DNA of 64,000 nucleotides, taken from the NCBI GenBank assembly GCA_030512295.1, contig JAULSR010000002.1, positions 5,022,001 to 5,086,000 of the forward strand. Direction: 5' to 3'. A program made the position numbers and the translations under genes. The DNA comes from Bombardia bombarda (Eukaryota > Ascomycota > Sordariomycetes > Sordariales > Lasiosphaeriaceae). How positions within the stretch are numbered: position 1 is the stretch's first letter; each line of letters begins with the position of its first letter. The notes beneath the pieces were generated by a model. It searched no databases. It worked only from the letters and a program-made list of their open reading frames with translations, and was not told the DNA's origin. Positions 12,392 to 23,852 of this stretch are shown here, piece after piece.

Positions 12392-15175
12392 TCAGCTGGT
12401 AACCCTCCTGACCCAAAGCGTAGTAGGCTCCCACTCGGCATCCTTATCCAGCCGCTTATACGCCCTGTGCAGCTTCAGTCCCAATTCATACTCCTCCCGC
12501 TGCACCTCGGACAGCTCCTGGCGCAGGCGCTCAATGTTGTGCTTCTCCATCTCGCGCTTGCGCACTACCTCGTCGCTGTTCATAAGCTTGTCCATGGGCA
12601 TGAGCTCCGTCATCTGCTTGATGGAGCGGTTGATGTTGAGCCGGCGGTTGGCGAGCGACAGCAGCTGCGCGTTGAGCACGCCGACGCGGTCGCGCGCCTC
12701 GCCCGCCGTCGTCTCGGGGGGCGCCAGCGGCAGCACCTTGTTCATGCCTGAGGCGGCCGATGTGGGGCGTTCTGTGGTGGTGGCGGTCTGGGCGCGGATG
12801 ATGTTTGGGTTTTGTGCTGTTGCTGCTGCCTTGCGATCGCGGGCCGCTTGGGAGTCGCCCACGGTGGAGAAGGGCGAGGCTACGAACTGGTCTTTTAGGG
12901 AGACGATGATGGGACTGTTTCTAGCGGAGGAGTGCGCTCTGTCGTCTGTCACGATGTTGAGCTTGGGGCGGCTGCGGTCCATCACAGATTCCGCTTGGTG
13001 GGGAGGAGGAGCCTGGCCCTGGGGGCTGCTCTCTGTGAGTAACCGTCTCGGCAATTCTGGCACTGGCGGTCGGTCGTGGTGGTCGAAATCATCGAGGGAC
13101 TCGCGAGGGGTCTCGGCAGTGCTTGTTGCGTATGTTGTTATGCTGAAGCGGGAGGGAGGTTGCACCCAGGGATCGTCAGGGGCGATGGTATTTCTCGTTG
13201 CTGCCTCGGGTTGGTGGGGATGAGGAGGGGGAGTCGCCGCTACTATTGGCGGTCCATCCGGCTGGGAGTAGACAGATGATATCGAATCATTGTGTCTATA
13301 GTGGTGCTGGTTCGCATGTGCAGGGGGTGGTGGTTTCCTGCGGATCATGGTCGCATTGTCGTAGGGATTATGGTTGTTCTGATTCATGGTCGGGCTCACG
13401 GGTGAGCTCAGAGGAGGAGGGATGTTCATAGTATTAGTGAATGCGGTGCGGGCTAGCTCCTGGGCGGCTACCGCCGGCGCGTCCCCTCCTGGCAGTAATG
13501 CCCCGGATAGTGGTGGGCTGGGATAGCCTTGTCCATCTTGAGGATGTGAATTTGTCACAGGGTAGGGCTGCTGCTGGGACGAGGGCACGACTCTCCCAGC
13601 CATGTCTCGTGAATCTGATCCAGCGGCTGTTTCAGCCCCGCGAGGGCTAATAGGTGGGGTCTGTCCCCGTCTCGCCACGCCTCCTCCTCCTGATGGGCCG
13701 AGTCTCGGGCCGGCGGGCGCAGGTACTGGAGATATAACCCTCCTCCCACTCTTGTCTGGAATTCTCAAGGGCGGCACCTCCGGATTGTCGTGTACAGGAT
13801 CGACAATGGCAGTGCGGCCGCTCGCACCATGCCAACCAGGACGAGATACTGTGAAAGCGCCAGCTGCCGGATCCGTCTCATTCTCCCTGCCGACCTGCCC
13901 GGCCTTCTTTGCTATCCTCCGCACCCTGTCGCCAAAAGAGGAAGTCACGGGCGGGCTCTTCTGCGGCGGAGACGCCGCTCGCGTGGAGATGCCGAGGCCA
14001 TGGGCAAACTCGGCGGGCTTGACCTGTGATGGCCAGCCGCGTGGACTACTTGTCCGCTCACCCGTGAGAGCATCCCACCGAGGCTCTTGATTTGCAGATC
14101 CTCGTGGTTGCTGGTACTGATGCGCTGGCAACCGTTCCCTCGATTGTGTGTCACGAGCCACAGCATCTGACTGCTGTTTCCGACGCTCTCGGCGCATCAT
14201 GGGGATGTTAGTCTTGGGCTGGATCTGTTGCGGGGGAGGCTGTCGTGTCTCTGGTTGGACATGCACGGTTTGGCTGACCCTCCTATTATTCCTGGAGGAA
14301 GAAGCCAAGTCATACTGGGGAATGTCGGGCATCTCCTCCTCGATAGGCGAGACATCGTCATTCAGATCATAACCGTAGCCAGCCGAGTCCGGCTCGGGCG
14401 AGCTCGGCGGCGAGATCCCATCGGATCCCCCTCCATAGCGGTGGCTTTGCCTGGACGCCAGGTTTGCAGGGTAGTGGCTGTAATTGTTGCGGCTGCGGGC
14501 TGCTGACGAGTACTGCGACGTCGAGTTTGATTGTGAGTACGCAGAAGACTGTGAGCGAAAGTTTGAAGCGCGAACCGAGATACGATTTGGGTTACGCGAG
14601 GGTGGTTCTTGCACGGCAGGAGCTGTATCGCTGATGGTTGGGTGAATGTGTCAGTCAGTTACTCAGGAACGACCAACAGAAGCGGCCTGAACGAAGCAGC
14701 GGTGTCCATGGACTACCTAGGTATGGGATATGGAGGAGGGGATTGTGGAGGGAGGGGTTCAGGCAGGCAAGCAGGAAGGCGCAGCAGCACAAGAAGTAAG
14801 CTTGTCTGTTGCCCAAAACCACACTTTTTAGCTGCTAGCATGCCCGCTGCAACCCTCCAGGGCCTTGTCGCGGCTATACCATGTGTGAGTGTGCGCCCCC
14901 CCCCCCCCCCCCCCCCCCGCGACTTATGAAACGAGCGATTTCAAGCCAAAACAAAGAAGACAAACAATTACTTACTGTTGTTGTGCCTCAAAAAACTCTC
15001 GGGGCGGTCTCGAGGGCGGCGGGCCGCCTTTGATGGAGTAGCTGTATCCCCGCGTTCCAAGCTGGTTGTTTGTCATGGAGCGCAAACCTCCTCCAAGCAT
15101 GCCGTCGTCGTCGAAACGTCCGCCGAGGTGCTGCTTTGGCGGGCCCGTCTTGAGCCGGTCCCACATGGTCGCCAT
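12392..15175 (-). CDS. large disordered protein with C-terminal coiled coil
   Basis: Two exons on the minus strand (15175-14976 and 14630-12392) give 812 residues. The donor is GTAAGT, the acceptor CAG, and a CTGAC branch site lies about 20 bases before the acceptor. The intron is 345 nt, long for this genome, and holds a homopolymer of 23 C (G on the coding strand). The N-terminus (MATMWDRLKTGPP, then a Gly/Arg-rich segment) is followed by about 600 residues rich in Ser, Pro, Gln, Arg and Asn without domains. The last 110 or so residues are a highly charged heptad-like helix (around the NIERLRQELSEVQREEYELG segment) ending in LWVRRVTS. This layout suits a scaffold or cytoskeleton-associated protein, but I do not recognise the family. 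Without the first exon the frame would start at a non-ATG codon, which supports the splice. Confidence 0.8.
14896..14918. repeat. poly-C homopolymer (23 nt) inside an intron
   Basis: Uninterrupted C on the plus strand, hence poly-G in the pre-mRNA of the minus-strand gene. Length is probably variable and sensitive to sequencing error. Confidence 0.9.
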
Positions 15176-16144
15176 AATATTATACCAAGGTTAAGGTAGG
15201 TACTCTGTGTTGGCGCTGACTGTTCTTTCACCCTTCTCCCTTCTTCCTATTTCCGGTTCCTATTTTCGTCTTTTTCGTTCCTTCGTCGTCTTCAAGTAGG
15301 AACTCGGTCCCGGTCCCTCCTTTCTTGCTTCCAACTTAGTGAGATTCAGGAATGTGGGGGTGGAGGTGGAGGTGGAGGTGGCAGCTGTCGTTAGGTTGAT
15401 GGTGGTAGGGAAAAGAAAAGCAAAAAAAGAGAAAAGCAAAAAAAGGAATGCGCCAGTGATTTATTAGTTGGATTCCCTGGATAAATGTTTGTTGATTGCC
15501 CGTTATTATCGACGACGGCCTCCTGTGTCCTATCAGGTCAAGCGGTTTTCAGCAGGCCATCCAGATCCAGATCGTTTGGCAAAGGTGATTCCCGACAACG
15601 GGTTTTGGGGCGATCTTGGTGCACTGCTGTCTCGCTCCAGCTCGAGTTCGAGGGCCAGTCGTTCAGCCCAGCCAGGTCAATGGCCATGGGTCTTGCACTA
15701 GGCCAGTCGTCTTCACTGGTTGACACCTCACCACAACAGCGCGGCTGCGGGGTCGATGGCGGGTGTAACGCGTCGCGGGGCGCCTTGTGGACCGCCTAAT
15801 CGTTGGCAATAGAGCCTCTTTGCGTCTTCTTCCTAGGGCCCGCGGCGAATCTAGTATCCCCCTTCTCGTGAAACAGCCGCACCCTCCAAGCGAACGACCG
15901 GGTGGTGGGGGGCAGGTTGTTGAAGAAGGTGGGAAAAGTCGATGCAGGTGTCAAGATGGCAACTCGATAGGTGTTAAAAAGAGCAAAACAAGTAAAACTA
16001 GAAAATCATGTTCAGGCGAAGACGGCGGCCCCCAAAAGTCATATATTCATCCCATGCATGCATCCCATCCTCCCCCATCCCATGCCATGCCAGGAAAATC
16101 AATCAGGGCGCATATGGCAGGACAGGCTCGGTGGGTTTGTTCCA

Positions 16145-16179
16145 TGCCAGTGCCAGCGCCAGCGCCAGCGCCAGCGCCT
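16145..16179. repeat. CCAGCG tandem hexamer
   Basis: About five copies of CCAGCG (first unit degenerate) in noncoding sequence. Confidence 0.85.
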
Positions 16180-16923
16180 GGCAGAGACGCTGATCTGCGC
16201 CTGCTGGTTCTTCATGTTCAGCCGCTAATGCGAGGTCCGGGATCCGCACCTTCGTCACGTCAGATCCAACGGGAAGTGGACGGCTAGAGGGCGAGGGGGG
16301 TAGGCTCGGTAGGGTAGGGCTGCACGGGCCAGGAGCCTGGTACGCTTTCTGTTTTGCCAGTTCTTCCCGACGCATCAAAAAGCCCCAGGTGAATCGCTTC
16401 TTCCACTTCCATCTGCAAGTCATTCAAATCATCGGTAATGAATGTCAGGCGGGACATCAACCCATTTTTGGTAAATCTCCAGGCTCTCGTGGCGTCATCA
16501 AGCATACTCGTTCGTACGTTACCTCATGGTGGGTAGTAGCACAGAATACTGTGTAGTAATCGCGTATGGCATGGCTGACATGTGTCCTGAGATTATTTTT
16601 GGATTGGAATGAGGGGGCAGGGGTCAGCGTTTCAGCCTGAGAGCCCAGCCCAACGCCATCTGGCTTGTGCGCGGAGGAGCAGCTCGTGCCTGTGTCGGCC
16701 AAAGGCACAGTGCGTCCAGCAAAAACTGCCCTACATACTCCGTAATGAGCTCGCCATGTGCAAACTGACAGCCATCGACAGATCTGGTTATAAAGAGGTG
16801 CATTAGGTGCATTCTTGCAATCGGGTTACAGTGCGTATACGGATACGTATAGTACTACTTACCTACCTTAGGTATGGAACCTGGGTACCGTGTACCCGTG
16901 CCGCCGACGACGGCTCGTGAGCC

Positions 16924-16979
16924 GGATGGGATGGGATGGGATGGGATGGGATGGGATGGGATGGGATGGGATGGGATGG
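16924..16979. repeat. (GGATG)11 pentamer tract
   Basis: About eleven near-perfect GGATG units over 56 bases, with GGG runs every five bases on the plus strand. The lengths fit a minisatellite-like tract with potential for G-quadruplex structure. Confidence 0.95.
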
Positions 16980-18342
16980 ATTGGGGTGGATTGTTCTTCA
17001 GCCCAGATATGGCTTGAATGGAACGATTCCATTCTGCCGCCGCAGATCTATTGATGCCCGCCGCTGATGAGGTTTCTTGGCCGACCATCAAGATGGCCAG
17101 ATCGATGCTCCTACCATTGTCCATCCCATCAGCGTGGCGCCATATTGGCAGGGACCCTAACCATATTATTTCCCGGCCTCGGTATACCCGTAGGTAGGTG
17201 GCATGCAAGTCTCTTGATGTCATGGTGAATTCCCGTCGGTCGGAACTTGTCTCGCCCCAACAACCCCATTGTCTTTCAAATATTCAAACCTTGTCGCAAG
17301 ACATCACCAAACGGTTGCATTATACCCAAATCAAAAACCGCATGAAATCATAATACCCGCACTTCACGCCCATCAACAAATAGCCCAATAATCTATTTCC
17401 CCTGTGCCGTCAGAAGGCACAGCAGATGCAAGCTCGTCATGTGCCTTGCCTTTCTTGTTGGCTATTACGGCACAGCTGCTCTTTCTTTTTTGACCGCTTG
17501 TTTGCTTGCTTGCTCATTCCGTGGTTAAAGGCCAGACTAGCCCGATCAATCTGTATCTCTGTAAGTGTGTGTGTGGTATATTAGGGTAACTATCTCGAGC
17601 AGGCAGAAAAACGGCGTAGCAGCAAACCAAGACCGGGATTTGAGAGGCACAATGGGAGATCATTGTTCATGCGCAATCCCGCAATCCGCAACTCTACGCA
17701 CTAATTAATTCCGAGTCTAGACTTAGGTAGCTGGGCCAGCGAGTCAACTATGCTCGGAAAATGAATGAGGCATAATAACCTGTTGGTGCGTGTGCATGTG
17801 CATGTGCGTGTCTCTTCTGCATGTTAGTTTGGCAATAACAAGCGCGCCAGCGCTGTCGAGATGCGGCACAATAGAGAGAAAACACGACGGCAACTCGAAG
17901 CGATGTTGTATCGGATAGTCAGTAGTCTCAATGGGGCGTGGGGATCATCGAAATGGGGGCTATACATAATATGTCTGGACTAGCTGTTCTTTCCTTTGGG
18001 GGATCAGCGTTGAGCATGTTGATTACATTTGGTAGAACCTGACTTGATTATTGAGTCCAGATTGTGATATAAGCCACAGCTTCGTAGATCATGACTGGCC
18101 ACATCACTACACCATGCGTTTACGATATCATCTTGCTGCACGTCTCGTGTGTGCTGAAATCAAGTCATACCACCCGCGACTATAAACCATGATAGCTGAC
18201 TCAACAGAGTACCCAACTTTCGCATTATTGTTGCCAGCATAGTATGTATGATTCAGCTTCTCCCCCTTTTTGTCAGCCCCAGACATGGGAAAAGATGGTC
18301 ACCTGCCCACCAGAGCGCATCTAGTAGACTTCTAGTATCTAT

Positions 18343-19417
18343 CTACCAGGGTAGCTTCGTCCCATCAAAGTTAAAGAACGCTCCCGCGTCGTCGATAGCA
18401 GCATCGCCCAGAACCTTGATGACCCCGGCCGCAGACTCCTCGACAGGGATGTTGGGCAGATTCGGCGCATACTTTTCGATGTAAGGGGCAATAGCGCTGC
18501 CGACCTCTGTGGCACCAACCCAGCCTGATAATCATGCAAGCAAGTAGTATTTGGTCAACATGCCAGCTCTTGGATAAATTTGACAAGAAGAGAACACAGG
18601 CACCTACCAGGGTGGATCACAAAAGTGATGATATCCTCCTGCTTGAGCGACGCTCCCCACTTGCGGATCAACCTAGAGGAATCAGATAAATCATCCCTTC
18701 ATATGTACCCCCTTTGTGCCTGATTGGTATTCTTACATATTCAAAGCAGCCTTGCCAACCGAGTATGTACTAGCAAGACCAGGCGACGAAGCGGCTATCT
18801 CGATGGAGCCCAGGACAGACGACAGCTGCATGATCTTCCTGGGCCCTCCCTTCTTGCCCCGGCGGATTATGGGCAAGAAGGCGCGCAGAAGGCGGATGGT
18901 GGCGGTGAGGTTGAAGTCGATCTCTTGACGGAACTCGTCAATGTTTCTAGGAGAGTTTCTTTTGATCAGCTCGTTGATCCTGGCTTCTGACTCTCTAGAT
19001 CAAAAACTCACACATCCTCAAACCCCACAAGAGCCTGGTCATTGACGCCCGCGTTGCTAATGAGATTGTCCAGACCATCGGGCAGGATCAGAGTCACGTC
19101 TGCCGCGGCGGTATCGATGCTCCTCTGGTCTGTCACGTCCAGGTCTAGCAGCACAAGGCGGCCATCAGTCGTGTGCTGAGCCGCCAGGTCCTGGAGACCC
19201 TTGGATGTCCTTGTGCTCCGGGCAGTGGCGATTATCTTATTCTCAGGGTTTTTGAGCTTGGGTGATGTCAATGTCTTCCCCACGATTTAAATTATTGTTC
19301 TTTAGAGGAAGTGAACGCCAGGGAAAGAAATGCGGGAGAAGGCGGTCTACTTACAAGCTCAGTGACGAATGCTAGGCCGAGGCCACGGCTGGATCCGGTA
19401 ATCAGGAAGGAAGGCAT
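18343..19417 (-). CDS. short-chain dehydrogenase/reductase (SDR)
   Basis: Five minus-strand exons (19417-19355, 19256-19012, 18946-18737, 18672-18608, 18524-18343) give 254 residues, a classical SDR length. The NAD(P)-binding motif TGSSRGLG is at residues 7-14, NAG at 89-91 and the catalytic YSVGK at 164-168, preceded by LSSVLGS. All introns have GT donors and AG acceptors, and frame and motifs stay continuous across every junction. It closely resembles the fungal SDRs that begin with MPSFLITGSSRGLG, usually annotated as NAD(P)-dependent oxidoreductases of unknown substrate. It begins a run of five minus-strand genes that includes transporters and a hydratase-like protein, which hints at small-molecule metabolism. 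Substrate and cofactor preference cannot be read from the sequence. Confidence 0.92.
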
Positions 19418-20139
19418 ATTTGTCGTCTTTAGCTAGTTCTTTTTGTGAAACTATTGATTTGCTTGTTTGTTGTGTTTTATTCACTTATTGGTTTCATGAT
19501 ATCGATTTAAGTGGGCACAAGTAACCTCTTATAGCCGTTGAGGCGACAAAAAAACCGACATGCTGTTATCTCAGTAAACATGAAGAAAATAGCATAACTC
19601 CTCAAAGCCATAGATTCGTAATCATCGGCAAACAGTGACCGAGACAATAAGGCGATATTTCGGTGTTTTCCGGGATATTGTTGTTATAGAGTGGCAAGCT
19701 TGCTACTGATTCAGACATGGGTGCGGGACTGATTCTACTAATGTGATTACTGATCAATCATGTTGACTGTCTTGCCGTGCAGCATCCACTGCATACCCAC
19801 CCTGGGTTTAGAGTACTGATAGACATGAGCGGAATTCATTCATGACTGATGTATAACAATGGTATGATTAAGCCCATCTGCGAATTGAGAGACGAGATAC
19901 TACAGCAAGATGTCAGTGTCGGTGCCAAACCAACAAACCCTTGTGCTCCTCTTGCTTATGTATACTACCTATCTAGCTAACCAGTTACTGCACGTAAAAT
20001 AGTGTAATGTGTTACAAATGGTGGACTAAGGTATTTCCAAGCCTGTGATTTATTCTAATTCTTTCTATCAATCCTCTTCTCGAAGTATACAGATATGTCC
20101 ATTCATTTACATTCCAGGTATTTCATCCCCCACCACTCA
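19418..20139. other. intergenic region
   Basis: AT-rich 0.7 kb between the dehydrogenase start and the end of the transporter gene. It should contain the dehydrogenase promoter and transporter 3' UTR. No open frame is supported. Confidence 0.5.
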
Positions 20140-22087
20140 TCAAACCTTCTCATCCCCCCTCCGCTCAGCCGTCTTCTCCCCAGTCGTCTCCACCACCGCC
20201 GCTGGCTGCTCTTCAACCCTATCACTCCCCCTAACAGCCGGCTTCCCCCCCAGCACCCCCGACCCCCGAAACGCCAACAGCACCAAGCTCATCGAGCAAA
20301 TACCCAGTGCAAAATGCCACCAATTTGCCGCCCTCAGCCCCAACAACGATGCCTCCTCCCACTCCTTCACCGCCCCAACCTCCTGCACACTGACCCCCCT
20401 CTCTCTCGCCATCACCGCCGTCTGTATCGCCGTCGCCACCGCCAGCCCAATCGCTCGGCCCACCTGCCCCATGGCATTCACCAGCCCGCCGCCAATCGCC
20501 TGATCTTCCTGCGGCAGCGCGTGGCTCGTAAACAAAATCAAGCACGGCCAGGCCGTGTCTGCCCCAAACACTGACAGCACCATGGCCGGGAAGGCAAACG
20601 CCCAATAAATAGTATCAGAGGGTATCGGGATGGCAAAGAGCAGCGCCGAGAGCGAGACGCAGAAATTGCCAACGCCCAGGAGCACAAACGTCGGCACGCG
20701 CGACAGCAGCTGCGAGACGACAAACGCCGTGATGACACCCGACACGCCGGTCGGAATAAACCGCAGCGTGGTCTGCAGCGCGTTCAGGCCCTGGTAGTCC
20801 TGGAAGAAGTAGGTCGCAAACACGAGCCAGCCGTTGAAGCTGCTGAAGAAGAGCGCCATGATGAGCATGGCGGCGCTGAACTGCGGGTTGCGGAAGACCG
20901 AGACCTTCATGAGCGGCGCCCGCAGGCCCGTCTTTTCCAGGTGGCGCTGCCAGAGGACAAAGAGCACGACTAGTATGATGGAGACGACGATGAGCACGGG
21001 GATCCAGGGCGTGCTCCAGCCGACCACGTTGCCCTCGGTCAGCCCGAAGAGCAGCGCCAGCAGGCCGACGGTGACGAGGACGGCGCCGAGCCAGTCGACC
21101 GAGGCTTTGACGGTCGCGCCCTCCTGGTGGAGGGTGTGTTTTGGCGGCGGGATGATGGCGATGGCGGCGACGGTGATGGCGGCGGCCATGAGGGCGATGA
21201 CGCCGAACACCCATTTCCACGAGGCGTACTGGGCGATGAAGCCGGCGATGAGGTTGCCGAAGACGGCGCCGAGGGGGGCGCCGGCGGCTGCGGGGGAGAT
21301 AGTCAGTGTATGTATGTATGGAAGGGAGGGGGGATCTGAGAGGTTGGTAGTATAGTAAACGTACAATAGCAGCTAAAGGCATAGTTCTTGGCCTTACCCG
21401 GGGGGAAGGTGGTTCCCAGGATGCCGATGGCCGTGGGGACGTTTGCTGCGGCGCCCTGTTTGTTGGTTGTTACTTGTTAGTCCACCTTCTTTTTCTCGCG
21501 CGGGAAAGGGCAAGGCAACTCACCAAACCCTGAAGGGCGCGAAACAGGTCAAAGGCAATCTCATTAGGCAGGAAAGGGTTGATAACAGTCGTGACGGCAA
21601 CCCAGGCTGAGCCCCAGATGAAGATCTTGCGCTTGCCAAAGATGTCGGCGATGCGACCCCACAGCAGCAGGAAGCAGCCAAAGGCCAGGGAATAGGCCGA
21701 GACGATCCATTGCAGACGCGAGTCGGGGATGCCGAGATCGCGGCCAATGGTGGGGAGGATGATGACGACGGCTTGGCCTGACAGGGTCTAGATGAGTTTT
21801 GTCAGTTGAAGGCATTTTGCGTTGGTGTGTGAATAACAAACATTGAGGAAGCTGGCCCCTGTCACGGTGGCCACGAGGGCGATGCACCGTCCCTTGGAGA
21901 AGGGGAGTTCTGAGGGTGGTGGTCCTGATTCGATAACCTCGACGGCGGCTGCGGCGTCGTCGCTCACGAATGATTCATCTGAGGTTGGGGGCCGATAGGC
22001 GGTGGTGCTGTTGGGTCCCTTTTCGCTCCCCTTTTCTCCTGTATGTTGCGGTGGCTGAAGAGAAGGGGCGATCTTGTCGGTCGACAT
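20140..22087 (-). CDS. MFS transporter, DHA2-like (ATR1 type)
   Basis: Four minus-strand exons (22087-21842, 21787-21524, 21455-21365, 21287-20140) give 582 residues. A hydrophilic N-terminus of about 65 residues is followed by many membrane segments; 14 would be expected for this group. Recognisable family features include SFLN-TLSGQAVVIILPTIG in TM1, a QW-IVSAYSLAFGC segment in TM2, LWGRIADIFGKRKIF (the loop-2 motif A), an AFSCYSAGAPLGAVFGN segment (motif C region) and a C-terminal GLVNAMGQVGRAIG segment. The closest type is the ATR1/aminotriazole-resistance group of drug:H+ antiporters, which export xenobiotics or small ions. An upstream in-frame ATG (22129) would add 14 residues; I prefer 22087. 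Exon 1 ends at a slightly unusual GTTTGT donor. The neighbouring SDR and HD hydratase suggest export of a metabolised compound, which is inference. Confidence 0.88.
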
Positions 22088-23054
22088 TGTCGCCGTCGGG
22101 TTTTTTTCCTCCGAGGCAGGTACGTCCATACGACCAGCACGTTCCCACCTCAGCAAGTTTCGAGAAATTAAGTAAGCCGAGATACAAAGCTTGAAAATTG
22201 ACAATCCCGCGAGAATTCAAAAACGAAACGCGTGCACATGGACAGGCACAGACGAGGAAAAGATCTTTTAATTAAAAGAAAAAACGTGATCAAGTATGCA
22301 TGTCGGTAGATAGGCGGAAGGGGAAGGAGGTTTACTCACCCTCCTCCTCCTCCCTCTCGGTCCCCTGCCGCCCTAGCGGTGTTGCCTCCCGGCCCTTGAA
22401 GATGTGCTGCCACCACTTATCACCTACGGAGAACTAGTGCGGTAACGACATCTTGCCCGGCCCCACCCCCTCTGGCCCGCTCTGGGAATAGCGTGGAGGT
22501 TGAGTGTGCCCCAAAGGAGGATGAGGAGACGACTGGGATTGAGGTTGGTTCGCGCCCGGTTCGGCAGATTATTGCGAAAGTTGGGGGGCACGGGTTGGCA
22601 CAAAGGGACCGGGGAAAAGTTGACGGGTCGCGGGCTGCAAGATGCAAGCTGCGGGTTATAGGTATCCACCGAAAACCATTGTGTGTTGTTGACAGCGGGT
22701 TAGGGAAGGGTACTACATACATTATGTGCAAGAAGTTTGGCAACAACTAGAATAGTAGTTTATTGTACCCGTGCCGGCCGATCTGTTGTCAGACGAGTCC
22801 CCCACCCAGAAATTTGAGGTGAAGAAAGTTAACTACACTAACAGCGGGACTATTGATGGTACTTGCTGCAGTGGAGTGCGAAAGGTGGAAGGTGCGAGCG
22901 ACGTCAAAACTCTTCCAGTTGATACGTAATGGTCAGAAGGTCTAATAGGTAATATGGGTGGTACCTTAATAACGGGACTGTTGCCAGACTTGTTGCTTCA
23001 TGTTGTACAAATACGTCGCGAGGCTCTCATCTCTACATTATAACCTCCACGCTT
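22088..23054. other. intergenic region
   Basis: Upstream region of the transporter gene and 3' flank of the HD-domain gene. Open frames of 80-110 codons occur on both strands without domains. Nothing is supported. Confidence 0.5.
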
Positions 23055-23852
23055 TCATCTCCACCCATCATACTCTGCCATCAACTCATTCCCCAACACC
23101 CCCGCCGGAAACTCCGCCTCCCCAAGATGCGTCGTATGCGCCCACGGCTTCAGCCCGTTCTCCGTCTTAATCGTATCCGCAAAACACTTGCTCCACCCGT
23201 TGCGCGGAAACGCCCTGTTCACATCGACCCTTGTGTCAGCATGCACCAGGTCCGGGTGTCCCCCCATGTTGTCGTATATCGTGGCCAGCTGGATCAGCTG
23301 GCCTAGGAATGTGATGGTGCCCGTCGTGCCGAGGTCCTGGTGCCGGATGATGGCCTCGCAGACGGCTTCGGCTTGGGACTGCGGCGCGGAGAGGGTCGAC
23401 TGGATCAGGTTAAGGGCGAGGATGCCACCGGCGAATTCAAAGGAGAGCTGGGTGGCGTGGAGGTTGGAGGGGGTGGTGCCAATGTCATGGAGGAGGCAGG
23501 TGAGGGCGAGGGTGGAGGGGGAGAGGGGATCAGCAGGAAATTGGTGGGTGAGGATGGCGGTTGCTGTGGTGGTGTTAGTGATGGATAAATGAGAAGGGGG
23601 GACTGAAGGGAAATGCGTCTCACCGAAATAATACACTCTCATCGAGTGGTTATATGTCTGGGCTGGGAGCTTCTCCTTGGCGTACTGTTGCACTTTCACA
23701 ACAAGGGGATCGTCTGACGGGAATACGATGTCTTTGACCAGGAGGGATCCGGGCTTATGCAAATAGAGCTTGCCTTGGAGGATGGCGTCGGCGTCTCGTG
23801 GGACGGCCGTCCACCCGTGGAGGGTAACTGTGTCGGTGGTTGTGGTGGACAT
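23055..23852 (-). CDS. HD-domain cyanamide hydratase-like protein
   Basis: Two exons (23852-23624 and 23563-23055) give 245 residues, almost the length of the characterised fungal cyanamide hydratase (about 244). That enzyme adds water to cyanamide to give urea, using a zinc held by an HD-type site. The metal-site pattern is visible: H69 (YNHSMR), H102-D103 (LLHDIG), H151 (RHQD) and D174 (YDNMG). The 60-nt intron (GTGAGA donor, CACTAAC branch, CAG acceptor) is a multiple of three and contains no stop, so the unspliced frame is also open; the spliced form joins MRVYYF to the ATAIL helix. Yeast homologues are the DNA-damage-inducible DDI2/DDI3. The real substrate could be another nitrile or isocyanide, because related HD enzymes hydrate isocyanides. 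Neighbouring SDR and MFS genes fit a detoxification role. Confidence 0.88.
   Translation of the reverse strand: MSTTTTDTVTLHGWTAVPRDADAILQGKLYLHKPGSLLVKDIVFPSDDPLVVKVQQYAKEKLPAQTYNHSMRVYYFGETHFPSVPPSHLSITNTTTATAILTHQFPADPLSPSTLALTCLLHDIGTTPSNLHATQLSFEFAGGILALNLIQSTLSAPQSQAEAVCEAIIRHQDLGTTGTITFLGQLIQLATIYDNMGGHPDLVHADTRVDVNRAFPRNGWSKCFADTIKTENGLKPWAHTTHLGEAEFPAGVLGNELMAEYDGWR

Larger units (their letters stand above)
15176..18342. other. long intergenic region
   Basis: This is the upstream side of the minus-strand coiled-coil gene and the downstream side of the dehydrogenase gene. It holds a GGTGGA-type purine repeat (about 15357-15380), a CCAGCG hexamer tract, a GGATG pentamer tract and several TACCTA/TAGGTA words. 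A 73-codon minus-strand frame at 16284-16505 has a fairly coding-like residue mix but no known domain. Nothing else is supported. Confidence 0.5.

Noticed and set aside
12534..13223. 229-residue plus-strand frame
   Set aside because: It is antisense to the coiled-coil protein gene, which has the better composition and a consistent splice.
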